Part shown: positions 8,578 to 17,446 of the stretch, one piece after another
Numbering within the stretch: the stretch's first letter is position 1
Layout: the number at the start of each line of letters is the position of its first letter
Source of the DNA: an uncultured Gammaproteobacteria bacterium
Lineage (GTDB): Bacteria > Pseudomonadota > Gammaproteobacteria > Pseudomonadales > Pseudohongiellaceae
Direction: 5' to 3'
Length of the DNA: 37,193 nt
Assembly (NCBI GenBank): GCA_903853385.1
Contig: CAINTJ010000115.1
Location: 1-37,193 of the forward strand
Position numbers and translations under genes: made by a program
Notes under the pieces: generated by a model
The model's database searches: none
What the model was told of the DNA's origin: nothing
What the model saw: the letters and a program-made list of their open reading frames with translations, nothing else

Positions 8578-8671
8578 CCCTGTCTGCTTGGGGTTTCTGG
8601 CCGAACAGGATTAACCGGAACTTTACCTGTCTTTGCTGCGTGCTTAATTTGCGAGCCTTATTATTGGCAGC

Positions 8672-9214
8672 GTGAAAATGTCAAAGAGGCGCCTTGCCTT
8701 GACAAGCATGCTGCAGCAAATACAGTCGTTTGATACGCGCACTTTCCTAGCTTTATCCAGGCATCCTCGCCGTCACTTGCTTTCCAGATTTTCCCTGCTG
8801 TTATCGGCTACCGCCGATGGCTGGTTCTACTTGCTGTTGATCCCGCTGGCCATGCTGGCCAAGCCGGAAACAGCGCGGCATATACTGAAGCTGGTCCTGA
8901 TCGCGTTTGTGATTGAGCGCACTTGCTACTTCGTGCTCAAGAACACCTTACGCCGGCAGCGACCCCAACAGGCACTGGCAGGGTTCACAGCCTGCATTAT
9001 TCCTGCTGACAAGTTCAGTTTGCCTTCCGGGCATACGTCGGCAGCATTTCTGGTTGTGACCTTGCTGTGCCTGACCATTTCGCCATTGTTCATGCCGCTG
9101 TATTTGTGGGCAGCAGGCGTGGGTTTCTCACGCGTGATGCTGGGCGTGCACTATCCCTCCGATATTGTTTCCGGTGCTTTGCTGGGATCCTCGATTGCAA
9201 TAAATGTGGTGTGA
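8672..9214 (+). CDS. PAP2-family membrane phosphatase
   Basis: A 180-residue integral membrane phosphatase of the type 2 phosphatidic acid phosphatase family, which removes phosphate or pyrophosphate-linked groups from lipids. All three catalytic motifs are intact: K90-x6-R97-P98, 'PSGH' at 118-121, and S153-R154-x5-H160-x3-D164. Four to five hydrophobic segments are seen (about 40-60, 70-90, 123-145, 145-152 and 164-180). Start choice is uncertain: GTG at 8672, ATG at 8678 or ATG at 8708. It ends 5 bases before the glycosyltransferase gene, so the pair is probably co-transcribed. Candidate substrates are phosphatidic acid, phosphatidylglycerophosphate, undecaprenyl pyrophosphate or lipid A; sequence alone does not decide. 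Confidence 0.88.
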   Translation: MKMSKRRLALTSMLQQIQSFDTRTFLALSRHPRRHLLSRFSLLLSATADGWFYLLLIPLAMLAKPETARHILKLVLIAFVIERTCYFVLKNTLRRQRPQQALAGFTACIIPADKFSLPSGHTSAAFLVVTLLCLTISPLFMPLYLWAAGVGFSRVMLGVHYPSDIVSGALLGSSIAINVV

Positions 9215-9219
9215 ACTTG

Positions 9220-10239
9220 ATGAAAATCCTTTACGGCGTGCAAGGGACCGGCAATGGGCATATCAGTCGTGCCAGTGCGATGCTGGCAGCCTTCAAAAAT
9301 CATCCCGAGCTGGATGTGACCTGGTTGCTTAGTGGTCGCGACAAGAGCCGCGGTTGTGGTGACATCAGCACATTTGAATGGCGTGCGGGTTTTACCTTCG
9401 CCACCGAGAACGGCCGCGTCAACATGTTGAAAACGGCACGCTGCAACAATCTGCTGCATTTCTGGCGCGACATTTCCACGCTGGAGCTGGATGGCTACGA
9501 CATGCTGATTACTGATTTCGAACCGGTGTTGGCCCATGCCGCGCGCAAACGCGGGCTGCCGGTGGTCGGGCTTGGTCATCAATATGCATTCCGTTATCCG
9601 ATACCACTGCGCGGCTCCAATCCGCTTGTCAAAGGCTTGATGGACCATTTTGCACCGGCGCAGCGTAGTGTTGGTTTGCATTGGCATCATTTCAACCAAC
9701 CCATCCTGCCGCCGATCATTGATCTGAAGATGCCGGAGCTGATGCCAGTGACCGAGCCGGACAAGATCATTGTTTATCTGCCGTTTGAAAATCTGGATGC
9801 GATACAGCAAATGTGCAGCCACTGGCTTGATTACGAATTCTATATCTATCATCCGCAAGCGCAGCAGCGCGATGCAGGCAATCTGCACCTGCGCAGTATC
9901 AGCCGCGAAGGATTCAAACTGGATTTGCTAAGCTGCAGCAAGGTGATTACCAACAGTGGATTTGAATTGATCAGCGAGTGTCTGCAGCTGGGCAAAGCCA
10001 TTCTGGTCAAACCCTTGCACGGCCAGATGGAACAATTGTCGAATGCAGCGGCGTTGTCCGAACTCAACTACGCAACCGTGGTTGATGAGCTGAAGCCGCA
10101 AGCGATCCGGGCCTGGCTCAAGGATGACAGCCGCCCGGTTCAACTCACCTATCCCGATGTGGCGTGTGCGTTGGCCCGCTGGATCGCCGGCGGTTGCAAG
10201 CAGAGTGAAGCCGAACTGGCCAGCGAGCTGTGGCAGTGA
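9220..10239 (+). CDS. MJ1255/VC2487 family glycosyltransferase
   Basis: A 339-residue GT-B-type glycosyltransferase. The start 'MKILYGVQGTGNGHISRA' has the glycine-rich donor/acceptor loop typical of the MJ1255/VC2487 family. The late part 'VITNSGFELISECLQLGKAILV.P..GQ.EQ..NA' (about residues 245-285) is the conserved C-terminal motif shared with MurG- and UGT-like enzymes. The ATG at 9220 was chosen because the family starts there; the open frame upstream overlaps the PAP2 gene. The sugar and acceptor are unknown. Location beside a lipid phosphatase and, convergently, an aminolipid acyltransferase suggests it glycosylates a membrane lipid, which is inference. Confidence 0.85.
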   Translation: MKILYGVQGTGNGHISRASAMLAAFKNHPELDVTWLLSGRDKSRGCGDISTFEWRAGFTFATENGRVNMLKTARCNNLLHFWRDISTLELDGYDMLITDFEPVLAHAARKRGLPVVGLGHQYAFRYPIPLRGSNPLVKGLMDHFAPAQRSVGLHWHHFNQPILPPIIDLKMPELMPVTEPDKIIVYLPFENLDAIQQMCSHWLDYEFYIYHPQAQQRDAGNLHLRSISREGFKLDLLSCSKVITNSGFELISECLQLGKAILVKPLHGQMEQLSNAAALSELNYATVVDELKPQAIRAWLKDDSRPVQLTYPDVACALARWIAGGCKQSEAELASELWQ

Positions 10240-10263
10240 ATGCCGGCGCCCCGGTGCCTGCCG

Positions 10264-12006
10264 TTAATTGCTGCGGGCCGGGATAACTGCCTGCCGTGGT
10301 TGCAGATAACGCTGGCGCTTGGCAGCTTTCAGCATCTGCAAGTCGCTCAGGCACAGGCCGTCGATACAGTCGGTGAAGTCAGGGTCGATGGAAAAGGCCA
10401 GCGTCTGGAAACCACCTTCCTCAAACAGGGCTGCATATTGGCGGAACAGCACGGGTATTTTCAGCCCGGCCTGTTCAAAGGCGTTTTGCATCAGTTCAAA
10501 ACCTTCAGCCTGCAGGATGCCCTTATATTTGGCATGCAAGCGCTGACTGTTGATGCTGCCAGTCACAAACGGGTTGAGCGTGGTAACCAGCGACTGCCGG
10601 GCCGGATAATACTTGCTGTAATAGAACACCAGCTCTTCGGCAAGATCGCGCGGATAGTCAGCACTCATCGACACCGGTCCGAACAGGTAGCGGATATCCG
10701 GTCGTGTCGCCAGATACATGCCAAGTCCTTGCCATAAATAATCCAGGCTGGCCTTGCCCCAGTACTTGGGCTGTACAAAGCTGCGGCCGAGTTCGAGTCC
10801 ATTTTGAATGTATTGGATGAAATCCGGGTGATAGCGGTAGAGCGTGTTGGTATACAGGCCGGTTTCACCAAAACGTGCCAGCAGTGCAGCTCCTTCACCC
10901 AGCCGGTAGGCGCCGGCAATTTCCAGCGCCTCCCGATCCCACACCACCAGATGGCGGTAGTGGCGATCAAACGCATCGAGATCACGGCGCTTGCCGCTGC
11001 CTTCTCCGACCCGGCGGAATGCCAGCTCGCGCAAACGGCCGATCTCGCGGATCACCGCCGAATCAGCTGACCAGTCGCACAGGATGATGGCGTTGTTGTC
11101 GCGGGTGAGGCCGAGCAACTGGCCTTGTTTCAACTGTTGTTGCAGCAGCTGGCGGCTTTCCGGATGGGAAATGGCCCGCTCGGTTTCGAAGGCGCCGTGC
11201 TGTGGCTTTTCCAGCTTGTAAAGATGCTTGCGTAAACGCCGGACCAGTGTGCGGTCCTGCACCTCATCAGAATAAAGTTTACGGGCTGGGATCATTTGCC
11301 CGATACGGAAACCAATTACCTTGGACCTGTGCTTGAACAGTTCATCGGACAGCAGCATGGTGCTGATGGGTTTGTACAGCATGGATGCGCAGTAAAACAG
11401 CAGCGAGTTGCGGGCCTTTACCAGGATCGGCAACAGCGGTGCTTTGGCCTTGCGGGCGAAATGCAGAAAGCCCGGGCGCCAGAACGGATCACTCACCCCG
11501 AACGGGCTTGCGCGCGAGACTTCACCGGCCGGAAACACGATGACGGCACGCTCTTTTTCCAGTTCGGCCAGCACATTGCGATAACTGCGCAAGGCGCTGC
11601 CACCCCCCATGTTGTCGACCGGAATCAGATAAGCGTCGAGCGCCTTGAAATTGCTGAGCAAATCATTGGCGATGATTTTGACATCGCTGCGTACTTCACC
11701 CACCAGTCGCAACAACGCCAGTCCGTCGAGCGAGCCGATCGGATGATTGGCGAAGATTACCACTCTGCCACTGTCAGGGATGTTGGCGCGTTCAACCGTG
11801 CTGACGCTGTAGCTGAAATTCAGATGTTCAAACACGCTGTCGATCCATTGCATACCCTTTATATCGGCATGGTCGAGCAGGAAGGCATTGATTTCATCTT
11901 CATGCAGGATGTGTCGCAGGAAGTTGAACGCAGATTTGCGCAGCAGTTCAGGAGTGCCAGCCAGTTGTGGAAATTTGGCAGAGACGGCAGCTTCAACATT
12001 GATCAT
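10264..12006 (-). CDS. OlsF-like bifunctional acyltransferase (LPLAT + GNAT-type N-acyltransferase)
   Basis: A 580-residue protein with two acyltransferase domains. The N-terminal half is a PlsC/OlsA-like domain: 'FANHPIGSLDG' at about 85-95 (histidine and aspartate one residue further apart than in PlsC, as in other fused forms) and 'FPAGEVSR' at 158-165. The C-terminal half from about residue 290 is an OlsB/Acetyltransf_5-type domain: 'REIGRLRELAFR.VGEG', 'KRRDLDAFDRHYRHLVVWD' and 'GAYRLGEG'. This order matches OlsF, which makes ornithine lipid by N-acylating ornithine and then O-acylating the product. No transmembrane span is obvious, so it is probably membrane-associated. Its ATG overlaps the stop of the upstream phosphoesterase gene (ATGA at 12003-12006), implying coupled translation. 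Ornithine as substrate is inferred; glycine or lysine are alternatives. Confidence 0.82.
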   Translation of the reverse strand: MINVEAAVSAKFPQLAGTPELLRKSAFNFLRHILHEDEINAFLLDHADIKGMQWIDSVFEHLNFSYSVSTVERANIPDSGRVVIFANHPIGSLDGLALLRLVGEVRSDVKIIANDLLSNFKALDAYLIPVDNMGGGSALRSYRNVLAELEKERAVIVFPAGEVSRASPFGVSDPFWRPGFLHFARKAKAPLLPILVKARNSLLFYCASMLYKPISTMLLSDELFKHRSKVIGFRIGQMIPARKLYSDEVQDRTLVRRLRKHLYKLEKPQHGAFETERAISHPESRQLLQQQLKQGQLLGLTRDNNAIILCDWSADSAVIREIGRLRELAFRRVGEGSGKRRDLDAFDRHYRHLVVWDREALEIAGAYRLGEGAALLARFGETGLYTNTLYRYHPDFIQYIQNGLELGRSFVQPKYWGKASLDYLWQGLGMYLATRPDIRYLFGPVSMSADYPRDLAEELVFYYSKYYPARQSLVTTLNPFVTGSINSQRLHAKYKGILQAEGFELMQNAFEQAGLKIPVLFRQYAALFEEGGFQTLAFSIDPDFTDCIDGLCLSDLQMLKAAKRQRYLQPRQAVIPARSN

Positions 12007-12815
12007 CGGATTTTAGCCTGGGCGGGAAGTTTGAGCTGTACCACGTTATCGATAGCGGGCACCGGCTCGGACCAGCGGAGGATCTGGATGTCACCGTCGG
12101 CGTCTTCAGCCAGCGCGGTGCAACTTTCCACCCAGTCGCCGCAGTTGTAGTAACGAATACCATCGACAAGTTTGTTCTCGGCATGATGGATATGGCCGCA
12201 CACAACGCCGTCGAAACCGCGACGCGCGGTTTCCCGCGCCACCGCGTGCTCAAAATCAAAAATAAAGCTCACTGCCGACTTCACCTTGTGTTTGATCGCC
12301 CCGGACAGGCTCCAGTATGGCAGTCGCAACCAGCGCCGTACCTGGTTGAACCAGTGGTTGGACAGCAGCAGAAAGTCGTAGGCAGCATCGCCAAGCAAGG
12401 CTACCCAGCGGTGGTGGCGCGTGACCCCATCAAAGGCATCGCCGTGGATGATCCACAGTTTTTCACCGCGCGCCGTGACATGTGTGGCTTCAGTCAATAC
12501 CTTGATATTGCCAATCTCGATCTGGTGTTCACTCAGGTATTCACGCAGGAATTCATCATGATTGCCGGGAATGTAGCAAACCTCGGTCTGCTCGTTTTCC
12601 GCTTTGCGGAGGATTTGTCGTAACACCTGGTTGTGTTCGCCTGGCCAGTACCACTTGTTAGTGGTCATATGCCAGCCATCAATGATGTCACCGACCAGAA
12701 ACAGCTTGCGACAGGTATTGGATTTGAGAAAGGCATGCAGTTGGGTGGCTTTGCATCCGCGAGTGCCCAAATGCACATCCGAGATCCAGAGAGTATTCCA
12801 GCATTGCTTCTCCAT
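12003..12815 (-). CDS. LpxH-like calcineurin-type phosphoesterase
   Basis: A 270-residue metallophosphoesterase of the UDP-2,3-diacylglucosamine diphosphatase-like group. Metal-binding motifs are complete: D13/H15 in 'ISDVHLG', D43 in 'VGDIIDGW', N85/H86 in 'GNHDE', H124 in 'IHGD', and H208/H210 in 'GHIHH'. LpxH itself cleaves UDP-2,3-diacylglucosamine to lipid X in lipid A synthesis; this longer version resembles the paralogous group whose substrate is less certain. It is the upstream gene of a two-gene minus-strand unit with the OlsF-like gene, overlapping it by four bases. A lipid-related substrate is therefore likely, but not shown. Confidence 0.82.
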   Translation of the reverse strand: MEKQCWNTLWISDVHLGTRGCKATQLHAFLKSNTCRKLFLVGDIIDGWHMTTNKWYWPGEHNQVLRQILRKAENEQTEVCYIPGNHDEFLREYLSEHQIEIGNIKVLTEATHVTARGEKLWIIHGDAFDGVTRHHRWVALLGDAAYDFLLLSNHWFNQVRRWLRLPYWSLSGAIKHKVKSAVSFIFDFEHAVARETARRGFDGVVCGHIHHAENKLVDGIRYYNCGDWVESCTALAEDADGDIQILRWSEPVPAIDNVVQLKLPAQAKIR

Positions 12816-12985
12816 CAGGAATTCTTCCTATTGCCGATGATCTTGTCACTGTACTTAACTGGCGTTAAACGGTGATTAAAGACTGTTTCCTTTTAGGTAA
12901 AGCCTTCAAAAACCGGCTAACGTTCGTTCCTGATCGGCAGGACCCATCAGGAAATGGGCTTTTCCAGGGAGCTGTGTGATTTAAG

Positions 12986-13174
12986 GGAGTACGCGTAGAT
13001 AAAGGCCAGATCGCACAGGTGTTTTCCAATCTTGCCAGTAATGCCGGGCAGGCAATGGCCAGTGATGACCAACTACAAGTCCTGTGGTTTCCGGGGTTTC
13101 ATGTCAAAGCCGTTCCGGCTTGGGCGCTGCATGAGGAAATCAAGCGCGTGCTGGCGGAACCGGCCGGTGACTGA
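12986..13174 (+). pseudogene. Relic of a hybrid histidine kinase / response regulator
   Basis: From 12995 the frame reads 'VDKGQIAQVFSNLASNAGQAMA', which matches the N-box region of histidine kinase ATPase domains. It is soon followed, in a shifted frame, by 'GFRGFMSKPF' and then, back in the first frame, by 'ALHEEIKRVLAEPAGD' and a stop at 13172-13174; these match the conserved lysine-proline and final helix of a receiver domain. The kinase G-boxes and the receiver aspartate are missing, and a stop lies just upstream. It is thus a deleted, frameshifted remnant with no likely product. The remaining sequence from 12816 to 12985 holds no recognisable gene. Confidence 0.6.
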
Positions 13175-13213
13175 AAGACATGCAGCCGGTGCCTTGGCTG
13201 CAATAACCCGCGG

Positions 13214-14185
13214 TTATTTGGTGGGGCCAATGTTCTCGGCCAGCGGAAAGTTGCCGGCATAAGGCGGCCAGTTCGGTACTGCCCGGGTTGGCGGTACGTA
13301 GTACATGCCGGTGTAGAGTCCGCGCAGCTTGCCGTGGTCGATGTAGAACACATCGCAAAAATGATTACGCCGTTTGGCGTGGCCGTTTTCGCGGATGAAC
13401 AGAGCCGAAGCCACTACTACCTGCTGCTCGACATCCACCACATGCCAGCGACGGGCAGTGACATTTTGCACATTGAACGTGGAGCTGCCGGAGCGGCAAT
13501 CGCTCATGCCGTTGAGCCCGCCGTCATTTTTACGATCAGGCGGCAGTGCAGTGCCAACGGTTTTCTTGCCGTTTTCTTCACGGAAGCAGCCCGGATGGGC
13601 TGCCACGATGGCGGGGTTGCGATCGACTATATAGTCCCAGTAGGAATTGGTGATATAGACCAGCTCTTCACGCGTGCTGCGCTCGGCAGCGGGCACGGTG
13701 CGCACGGGCGGCGGATTGCCGGTGGTCAGGTAGTCCGCATCCCACAGGGTTTTGCCGGCAATGCCGTCCACGCCGGCATCGCCTTTACGGCCCACGAACC
13801 ACTCGGCCTCGGTGATCTTGCGATTTTCGATATGCAGGCGCACGGCGGTAATTGCCAGCTCGCTGCCTTCCTTGATGGTGCCGTAGAAAACCGCATTGCG
13901 GGTGACTTCATCAAAATACTGGCGCTGCATGGCACCCAGGCCGGTGGCAGTTTTCCACATGCCTTCCCCCAGTGGCTGCACCACGTCGTTTTCGGTGTGG
14001 CGATAGATCGTTGCCAGCGCAGCTTTGGCGGGATCGTGGGCGACGACTGCCGCCAGATAGCTGTCGACCGTGGCTTTCATGCAGGCGCGGTTGCAATCGC
14101 TCTGGGCCTGGCTGGGGCAAGCCAGCCCCAGTCCGGATACCAGCATGGCAACACGGGCGAACAGTCTGACAAGGGGTAAGTGCAT
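13214..14185 (-). CDS. Secreted protein with two NTF2/SnoaL-like halves, function unknown
   Basis: A 323-residue protein beginning with a clear signal peptide (hydrophobic core at about 8-24, likely cleavage after 'SQA'), so it is exported to the periplasm or beyond. GGAGG lies 5 bases before the ATG. The part after the signal ('VDSYLAAVVAHDPAKAAL...') and a second segment near residue 175 ('SYWDYIVDRNPAIVAAHPGC') have a similar start, suggesting two NTF2-like domains in tandem. Cysteines near 31 and 35 and several later ones may form disulfides. No catalytic motif is recognised. It diverges from pgk across 156 bases and has no clear functional link to it. Confidence 0.75.
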   Translation of the reverse strand: MHLPLVRLFARVAMLVSGLGLACPSQAQSDCNRACMKATVDSYLAAVVAHDPAKAALATIYRHTENDVVQPLGEGMWKTATGLGAMQRQYFDEVTRNAVFYGTIKEGSELAITAVRLHIENRKITEAEWFVGRKGDAGVDGIAGKTLWDADYLTTGNPPPVRTVPAAERSTREELVYITNSYWDYIVDRNPAIVAAHPGCFREENGKKTVGTALPPDRKNDGGLNGMSDCRSGSSTFNVQNVTARRWHVVDVEQQVVVASALFIRENGHAKRRNHFCDVFYIDHGKLRGLYTGMYYVPPTRAVPNWPPYAGNFPLAENIGPTK

Positions 14186-14341
14186 GAGCTCCTCCGCAAG
14201 GTGGGTACTGGAAACAGTAATTGGCCAGCGCAGGCTGATTCTCTGTGGTCGGCGACTGGAAAGGAAGCGGAAACCGTGGTCTGTCCCCGCCGGCTTTGGT
14301 TATCATGGCCATAGCGCAAACAATTCGTTCATGAGGTTTAC

Positions 14342-15523
14342 ATGACAATCCTGGCAATGGCTGACCTTGATCTGGCCGGCAAACGAGTGCTGATCAGGGA
14401 AGACCTGAACGTGCCCGTCAAAAACGGCAAGATCGTCAATGATGCCCGCATCCGTGCGGCGTTGCCGACTATCCGGCTGGCCTTGCACAAAGGGGCCAGT
14501 GTGATGGTGATGTCGCACCTGGGACGTCCGCAAGAAGGCGTGCCGATTGCACAGCAACCTGACTCCATGATGGCGCCGGTGGCTGCACATCTGGGGCAGT
14601 TGCTGCAGATGGAAATCAAGGTGATGCCGCAGGATTTCAGTGCGGCAGCGGCGAGTGCACTCAAGCCGGGCCAGTGCGTGCTGCTGGAGAATGTGCGCAC
14701 CAATGTCGGAGAAACCGACAATGCCGAGGCCATCTCCCGCTATTACGCCAGCCTGTGTGACGTGTTTGTGATGGATGCGTTCGGCACTGCCCATCGCGCG
14801 CAGGCCAGCACGCACGGCGTTGCCAGATTTGCAGCCATTGCCTGCGCCGGGCCACTGCTGGTAGCTGAGCTCGATGCCTTGGAGCGCGCACTCAGCAAAC
14901 CGGTACGGCCGCTGCTGGCCGTGGTGGGTGGTGCCAAGGTATCCAGCAAATTACAGGTGCTGGAATCGCTGGCAAACAAAGTGGATGCACTGGTGGTGGG
15001 TGGCGGGATCGCCAACACTTTCCTGGCGGCTGCCGGCAAGCCGGTCGGCAAATCACTTTATGAAGCCGACATGATCGAGCAGGCGCAACGCATCATGGCG
15101 CAAACCCATATTCCGCTGCCGATCGATGTCGTAGTGGCCACTGAGTTCAAGGAAGATGCCACGCCCACCGTGAAACTGGTGGATGACGTAGGCGCCAATG
15201 ACATGATTCTCGATATCGGCCCGCAGTCGGCGGCCGCACTGGTCGCCACTATCAACCAGGCCAATACCATTTTGTGGAACGGCCCGGTGGGTGTGTTTGA
15301 ATTTGCCAACTTTGCCAAAGGCACGCAAGCGGTGGCCAGAGCCATTGCTGCCAACCAGGGTTTTTCGATTGCCGGTGGTGGCGAGACCATTACTGCCATC
15401 GAGAAATACGGCATCGAAAAGGATATTTCCTACATCTCCACCGGTGGCGGCGCCTTTCTGGAATTTGTCCAGGGTGACATACTGCCGGCAGTAGCGATCC
15501 TGCTGGAACGCGGCAAGAATTAA
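14342..15523 (+). CDS. pgk: Phosphoglycerate kinase
   Basis: A cytoplasmic glycolytic enzyme converting 1,3-bisphosphoglycerate and ADP to 3-phosphoglycerate and ATP. It has 393 residues, close to the usual length. The N-terminal signature '[13 protein letters not shown]' (with the substrate-binding arginine), 'SHLGRP' near 59, '[10 protein letters not shown]' near 116, '[12 protein letters not shown]' near 144, 'GGAKVSSK' near 198, 'NGPVGVFE' near 312 and 'GGGETITAI' near 345 are all present. TGAGG lies 6 bases before the ATG. It is followed by fba after 104 bases that hold REP-like repeats. In many relatives it directly follows epd; here a lipid gene set intervenes. Confidence 0.98.
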   Translation: MTILAMADLDLAGKRVLIREDLNVPVKNGKIVNDARIRAALPTIRLALHKGASVMVMSHLGRPQEGVPIAQQPDSMMAPVAAHLGQLLQMEIKVMPQDFSAAAASALKPGQCVLLENVRTNVGETDNAEAISRYYASLCDVFVMDAFGTAHRAQASTHGVARFAAIACAGPLLVAELDALERALSKPVRPLLAVVGGAKVSSKLQVLESLANKVDALVVGGGIANTFLAAAGKPVGKSLYEADMIEQAQRIMAQTHIPLPIDVVVATEFKEDATPTVKLVDDVGANDMILDIGPQSAAALVATINQANTILWNGPVGVFEFANFAKGTQAVARAIAANQGFSIAGGGETITAIEKYGIEKDISYISTGGGAFLEFVQGDILPAVAILLERGKN

Positions 15524-15529
15524 CCCGGT

Positions 15530-15598
15530 GTCAGAGTCATGTTTCGCCCAAATGAAGTCTGAATCTGACCCTCGCCGAATGCACAACATGACTCCGAC
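15530..15598. repeat. Second, degenerate copy of the REPIN-like repeat
   Basis: Left arm GTCAGAGTCATGTT (15530-15543) and right arm AACATGACTCCGAC (15585-15598) are complementary at 13 of 14 bases. Between them lies a further decayed arm, AAATGAAGTCTGAATCTGACC (within 15550-15570). The arms share the GTCAGAGTCA core with the copy at 4043-4083. Position: between pgk and fba. Confidence 0.65.
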
Positions 15599-15627
15599 CC
15601 CAATTTAAATTCATACAGGTAACATTC

Positions 15628-16695
15628 ATGGCTCTTATCAGTCTGCGACAACTGCTCGACCACGCTGCCGAACACAACTACGGTGTGCCGGCTTTCAACG
15701 TCAATAATCTCGAACAAGTGCGCTCCATCATGATGGCCGCAGACGAAGTAAACAGCCCGGTGATCCTGCAGGCATCGGCCGGTGCCCGCAAATACGCCGG
15801 TTCCAACTTTCTCAAGCATCTGATCGAGGCGGCCATTGAAGAGTTTCCGCACATCCCGATTGTGATGCACCAGGATCACGGCGTGTCACCTTCGGTGTGC
15901 CAGCGTTCGATCCAGCTGGGTTTTTCGTCAGTGATGATGGATGGCTCGCTCGGTGAAGACGGCAAAACCCCGAAAGATTACGACTACAACGTGCGTGTCA
16001 CCAAACTCACCGTGGAAATGGCGCATGCCTGCGGCGTGTCGGTGGAAGGCGAAATCGGCTGTCTGGGCTCGCTGGAAACCGGCATGGCGGGTGAAGAAGA
16101 CGGCCACGGTGCCGAAGGCAAGCTGGATCACAGCATGCTGCTGACGGATCCGGAAGAGGCAGCACGGTTTGTGGCCGACACCGGCGTGGATGCGCTGGCG
16201 ATTGCGGTGGGCACCAGCCATGGCGCCTATAAATTCACACGTCCACCCACCGGCGACATCCTGGCAATTGGCCGCATCCGCGAAATCCACAAACGTCTGC
16301 CCAACACCCATCTGGTCATGCACGGTTCGTCATCAGTGCCGCAGGAATGGTTGAAGATCATCAATGACAACGGCGGCAAAATGGGTGAAACCTACGGCGT
16401 GCCGGTCGAGCAGATCCAGGAAGGCATCAAGAACGGTGTGCGCAAAGTGAATATCGACACTGACTTGCGTCTGGCCTCGACTGGCGCCGTGCGTAAATTC
16501 CTGGCCGAAAATCCGGCTGAATTCGATCCGCGCAAATGGTTGATACCGACGATGAATGCAATGAAAGGCATCGTCACGGATCGTTTGACCCAGTTCGGTG
16601 CCGCTGGCCAGATTGCGACGATCGGCAAGATCTATAACCTGGAACAGATGGCTGCCAATTACAGCAAGGGTAAATATAAACCGCAGGTGAAATAA
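15628..16695 (+). CDS. fba: Class II fructose-1,6-bisphosphate aldolase (Calvin-cycle subtype)
   Basis: A zinc-dependent aldolase that interconverts fructose 1,6-bisphosphate with dihydroxyacetone phosphate and glyceraldehyde 3-phosphate. It has 355 residues, typical of the class IIB 'FBP_aldolase_IIB/CbbA' type. '[10 protein letters not shown]' starts the substrate region; 'VMHQDHG' near 70-76 carries a catalytic aspartate and a zinc histidine; 'GEIGCLG' near 143, '[13 protein letters not shown]' near 190-204 and '[10 protein letters not shown]' near 230-240 supply the remaining zinc ligands; '[13 protein letters not shown]' binds phosphate. It forms a pgk-fba pair. Its name may also be given as fbaA or cbbA. 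Confidence 0.97.
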   Translation: MALISLRQLLDHAAEHNYGVPAFNVNNLEQVRSIMMAADEVNSPVILQASAGARKYAGSNFLKHLIEAAIEEFPHIPIVMHQDHGVSPSVCQRSIQLGFSSVMMDGSLGEDGKTPKDYDYNVRVTKLTVEMAHACGVSVEGEIGCLGSLETGMAGEEDGHGAEGKLDHSMLLTDPEEAARFVADTGVDALAIAVGTSHGAYKFTRPPTGDILAIGRIREIHKRLPNTHLVMHGSSSVPQEWLKIINDNGGKMGETYGVPVEQIQEGIKNGVRKVNIDTDLRLASTGAVRKFLAENPAEFDPRKWLIPTMNAMKGIVTDRLTQFGAAGQIATIGKIYNLEQMAANYSKGKYKPQVK

Positions 16696-16714
16696 GGCAG
16701 TGGCCGCGGGCGGC

Positions 16715-16744
16715 GCGTTTGCCTGGCCAGTGCCAGACAAACGC
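16715..16744. terminator. Hairpin between convergent fba and rpiA
   Basis: GCGTTTG-C-CTGGC pairs with GCCAG-A-CAAACGC around a CAGT loop, giving a strong 12-pair stem with one mismatch. There is no T-run, so it may be a Rho-assisted or processing hairpin rather than a classic terminator. Confidence 0.5.
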
Positions 16745-16752
16745 AGCTTGCG

Positions 16753-17430
16753 CTAGTGCCGGGCCTTCAGTGTTTGTACACCGCTGTCGGTGCCCAGCAA
16801 CAGCAGGTCGGCTGGCCGCAGTGCAAACAAACCGTTTGTCACCACGCCGGTGATCTGGTTAAGGGCAGTCTCCAGTTGGCGGGGATCGACAATGCTCAGG
16901 TTGTGCACATCAAGAATGATGTTGCCATTGTCAGTAAGGCAGCCTTCGCGGTAAGCCGGATCGCCGCCCAGTTTTACAATTTCGCGCCCCACGTAACTGC
17001 GCGCCATCAGAATCACTTCCACCGGTAGCGGAAACTTGCCGAGTACCGGCACCAGTTTGCTGGCATCGGCGATGCAGATAAATTCCCTGGCGACCGCCGC
17101 GACGATTTTTTCGCGGGTGAGTGCCGCACCGCCGCCTTTGATCAGTTGCAGATATTCATTGGCTTCATCGGCGCCGTCGACATAGAAGGTCACTTCGCTC
17201 ACCGAATTGAGATCCATAACCGCAATGCCATGCGCGCGCAAACGTTTGGCGCTGGCTTCGGAGCTGGCAACAGTGGCGCCGATGTCGTACTTGATCGTAG
17301 CCAGTTCATCGATGAAATAGTTGGCGGTGGAGCCGGTGCCGACGCCGATGACGCTGTCGCTGCGCAGTTTTGATTTCACATATTCAAAAGCCGCTTTGGC
17401 AACGGCACGTTTCTGGTTGTCCTGGCTCAT
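16753..17430 (-). CDS. rpiA: Ribose-5-phosphate isomerase A
   Basis: Interconverts ribose 5-phosphate and ribulose 5-phosphate in the pentose phosphate pathway. It has 225 residues; E. coli RpiA has 219. Seen are '[14 protein letters not shown]' near 24-37 (phosphate-binding loop), 'YVDGADE' near 82-88, '[13 protein letters not shown]' near 95-108 (catalytic glutamate and substrate lysine) and '[13 protein letters not shown]' near 164-176. It ends 57 bases from the convergent fba and starts 16 bases after ygfA, so it is probably transcribed together with ygfA. Confidence 0.97.
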   Translation of the reverse strand: MSQDNQKRAVAKAAFEYVKSKLRSDSVIGVGTGSTANYFIDELATIKYDIGATVASSEASAKRLRAHGIAVMDLNSVSEVTFYVDGADEANEYLQLIKGGGAALTREKIVAAVAREFICIADASKLVPVLGKFPLPVEVILMARSYVGREIVKLGGDPAYREGCLTDNGNIILDVHNLSIVDPRQLETALNQITGVVTNGLFALRPADLLLLGTDSGVQTLKARH

Positions 17431-17446
17431 GGCAATGATCCTGTTG

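Noticed and set aside
11296-12150. Plus-strand frame of 284 codons opposite the OlsF-like gene
   Set aside because: Antisense to a clear two-domain acyltransferase; no domain of its own.
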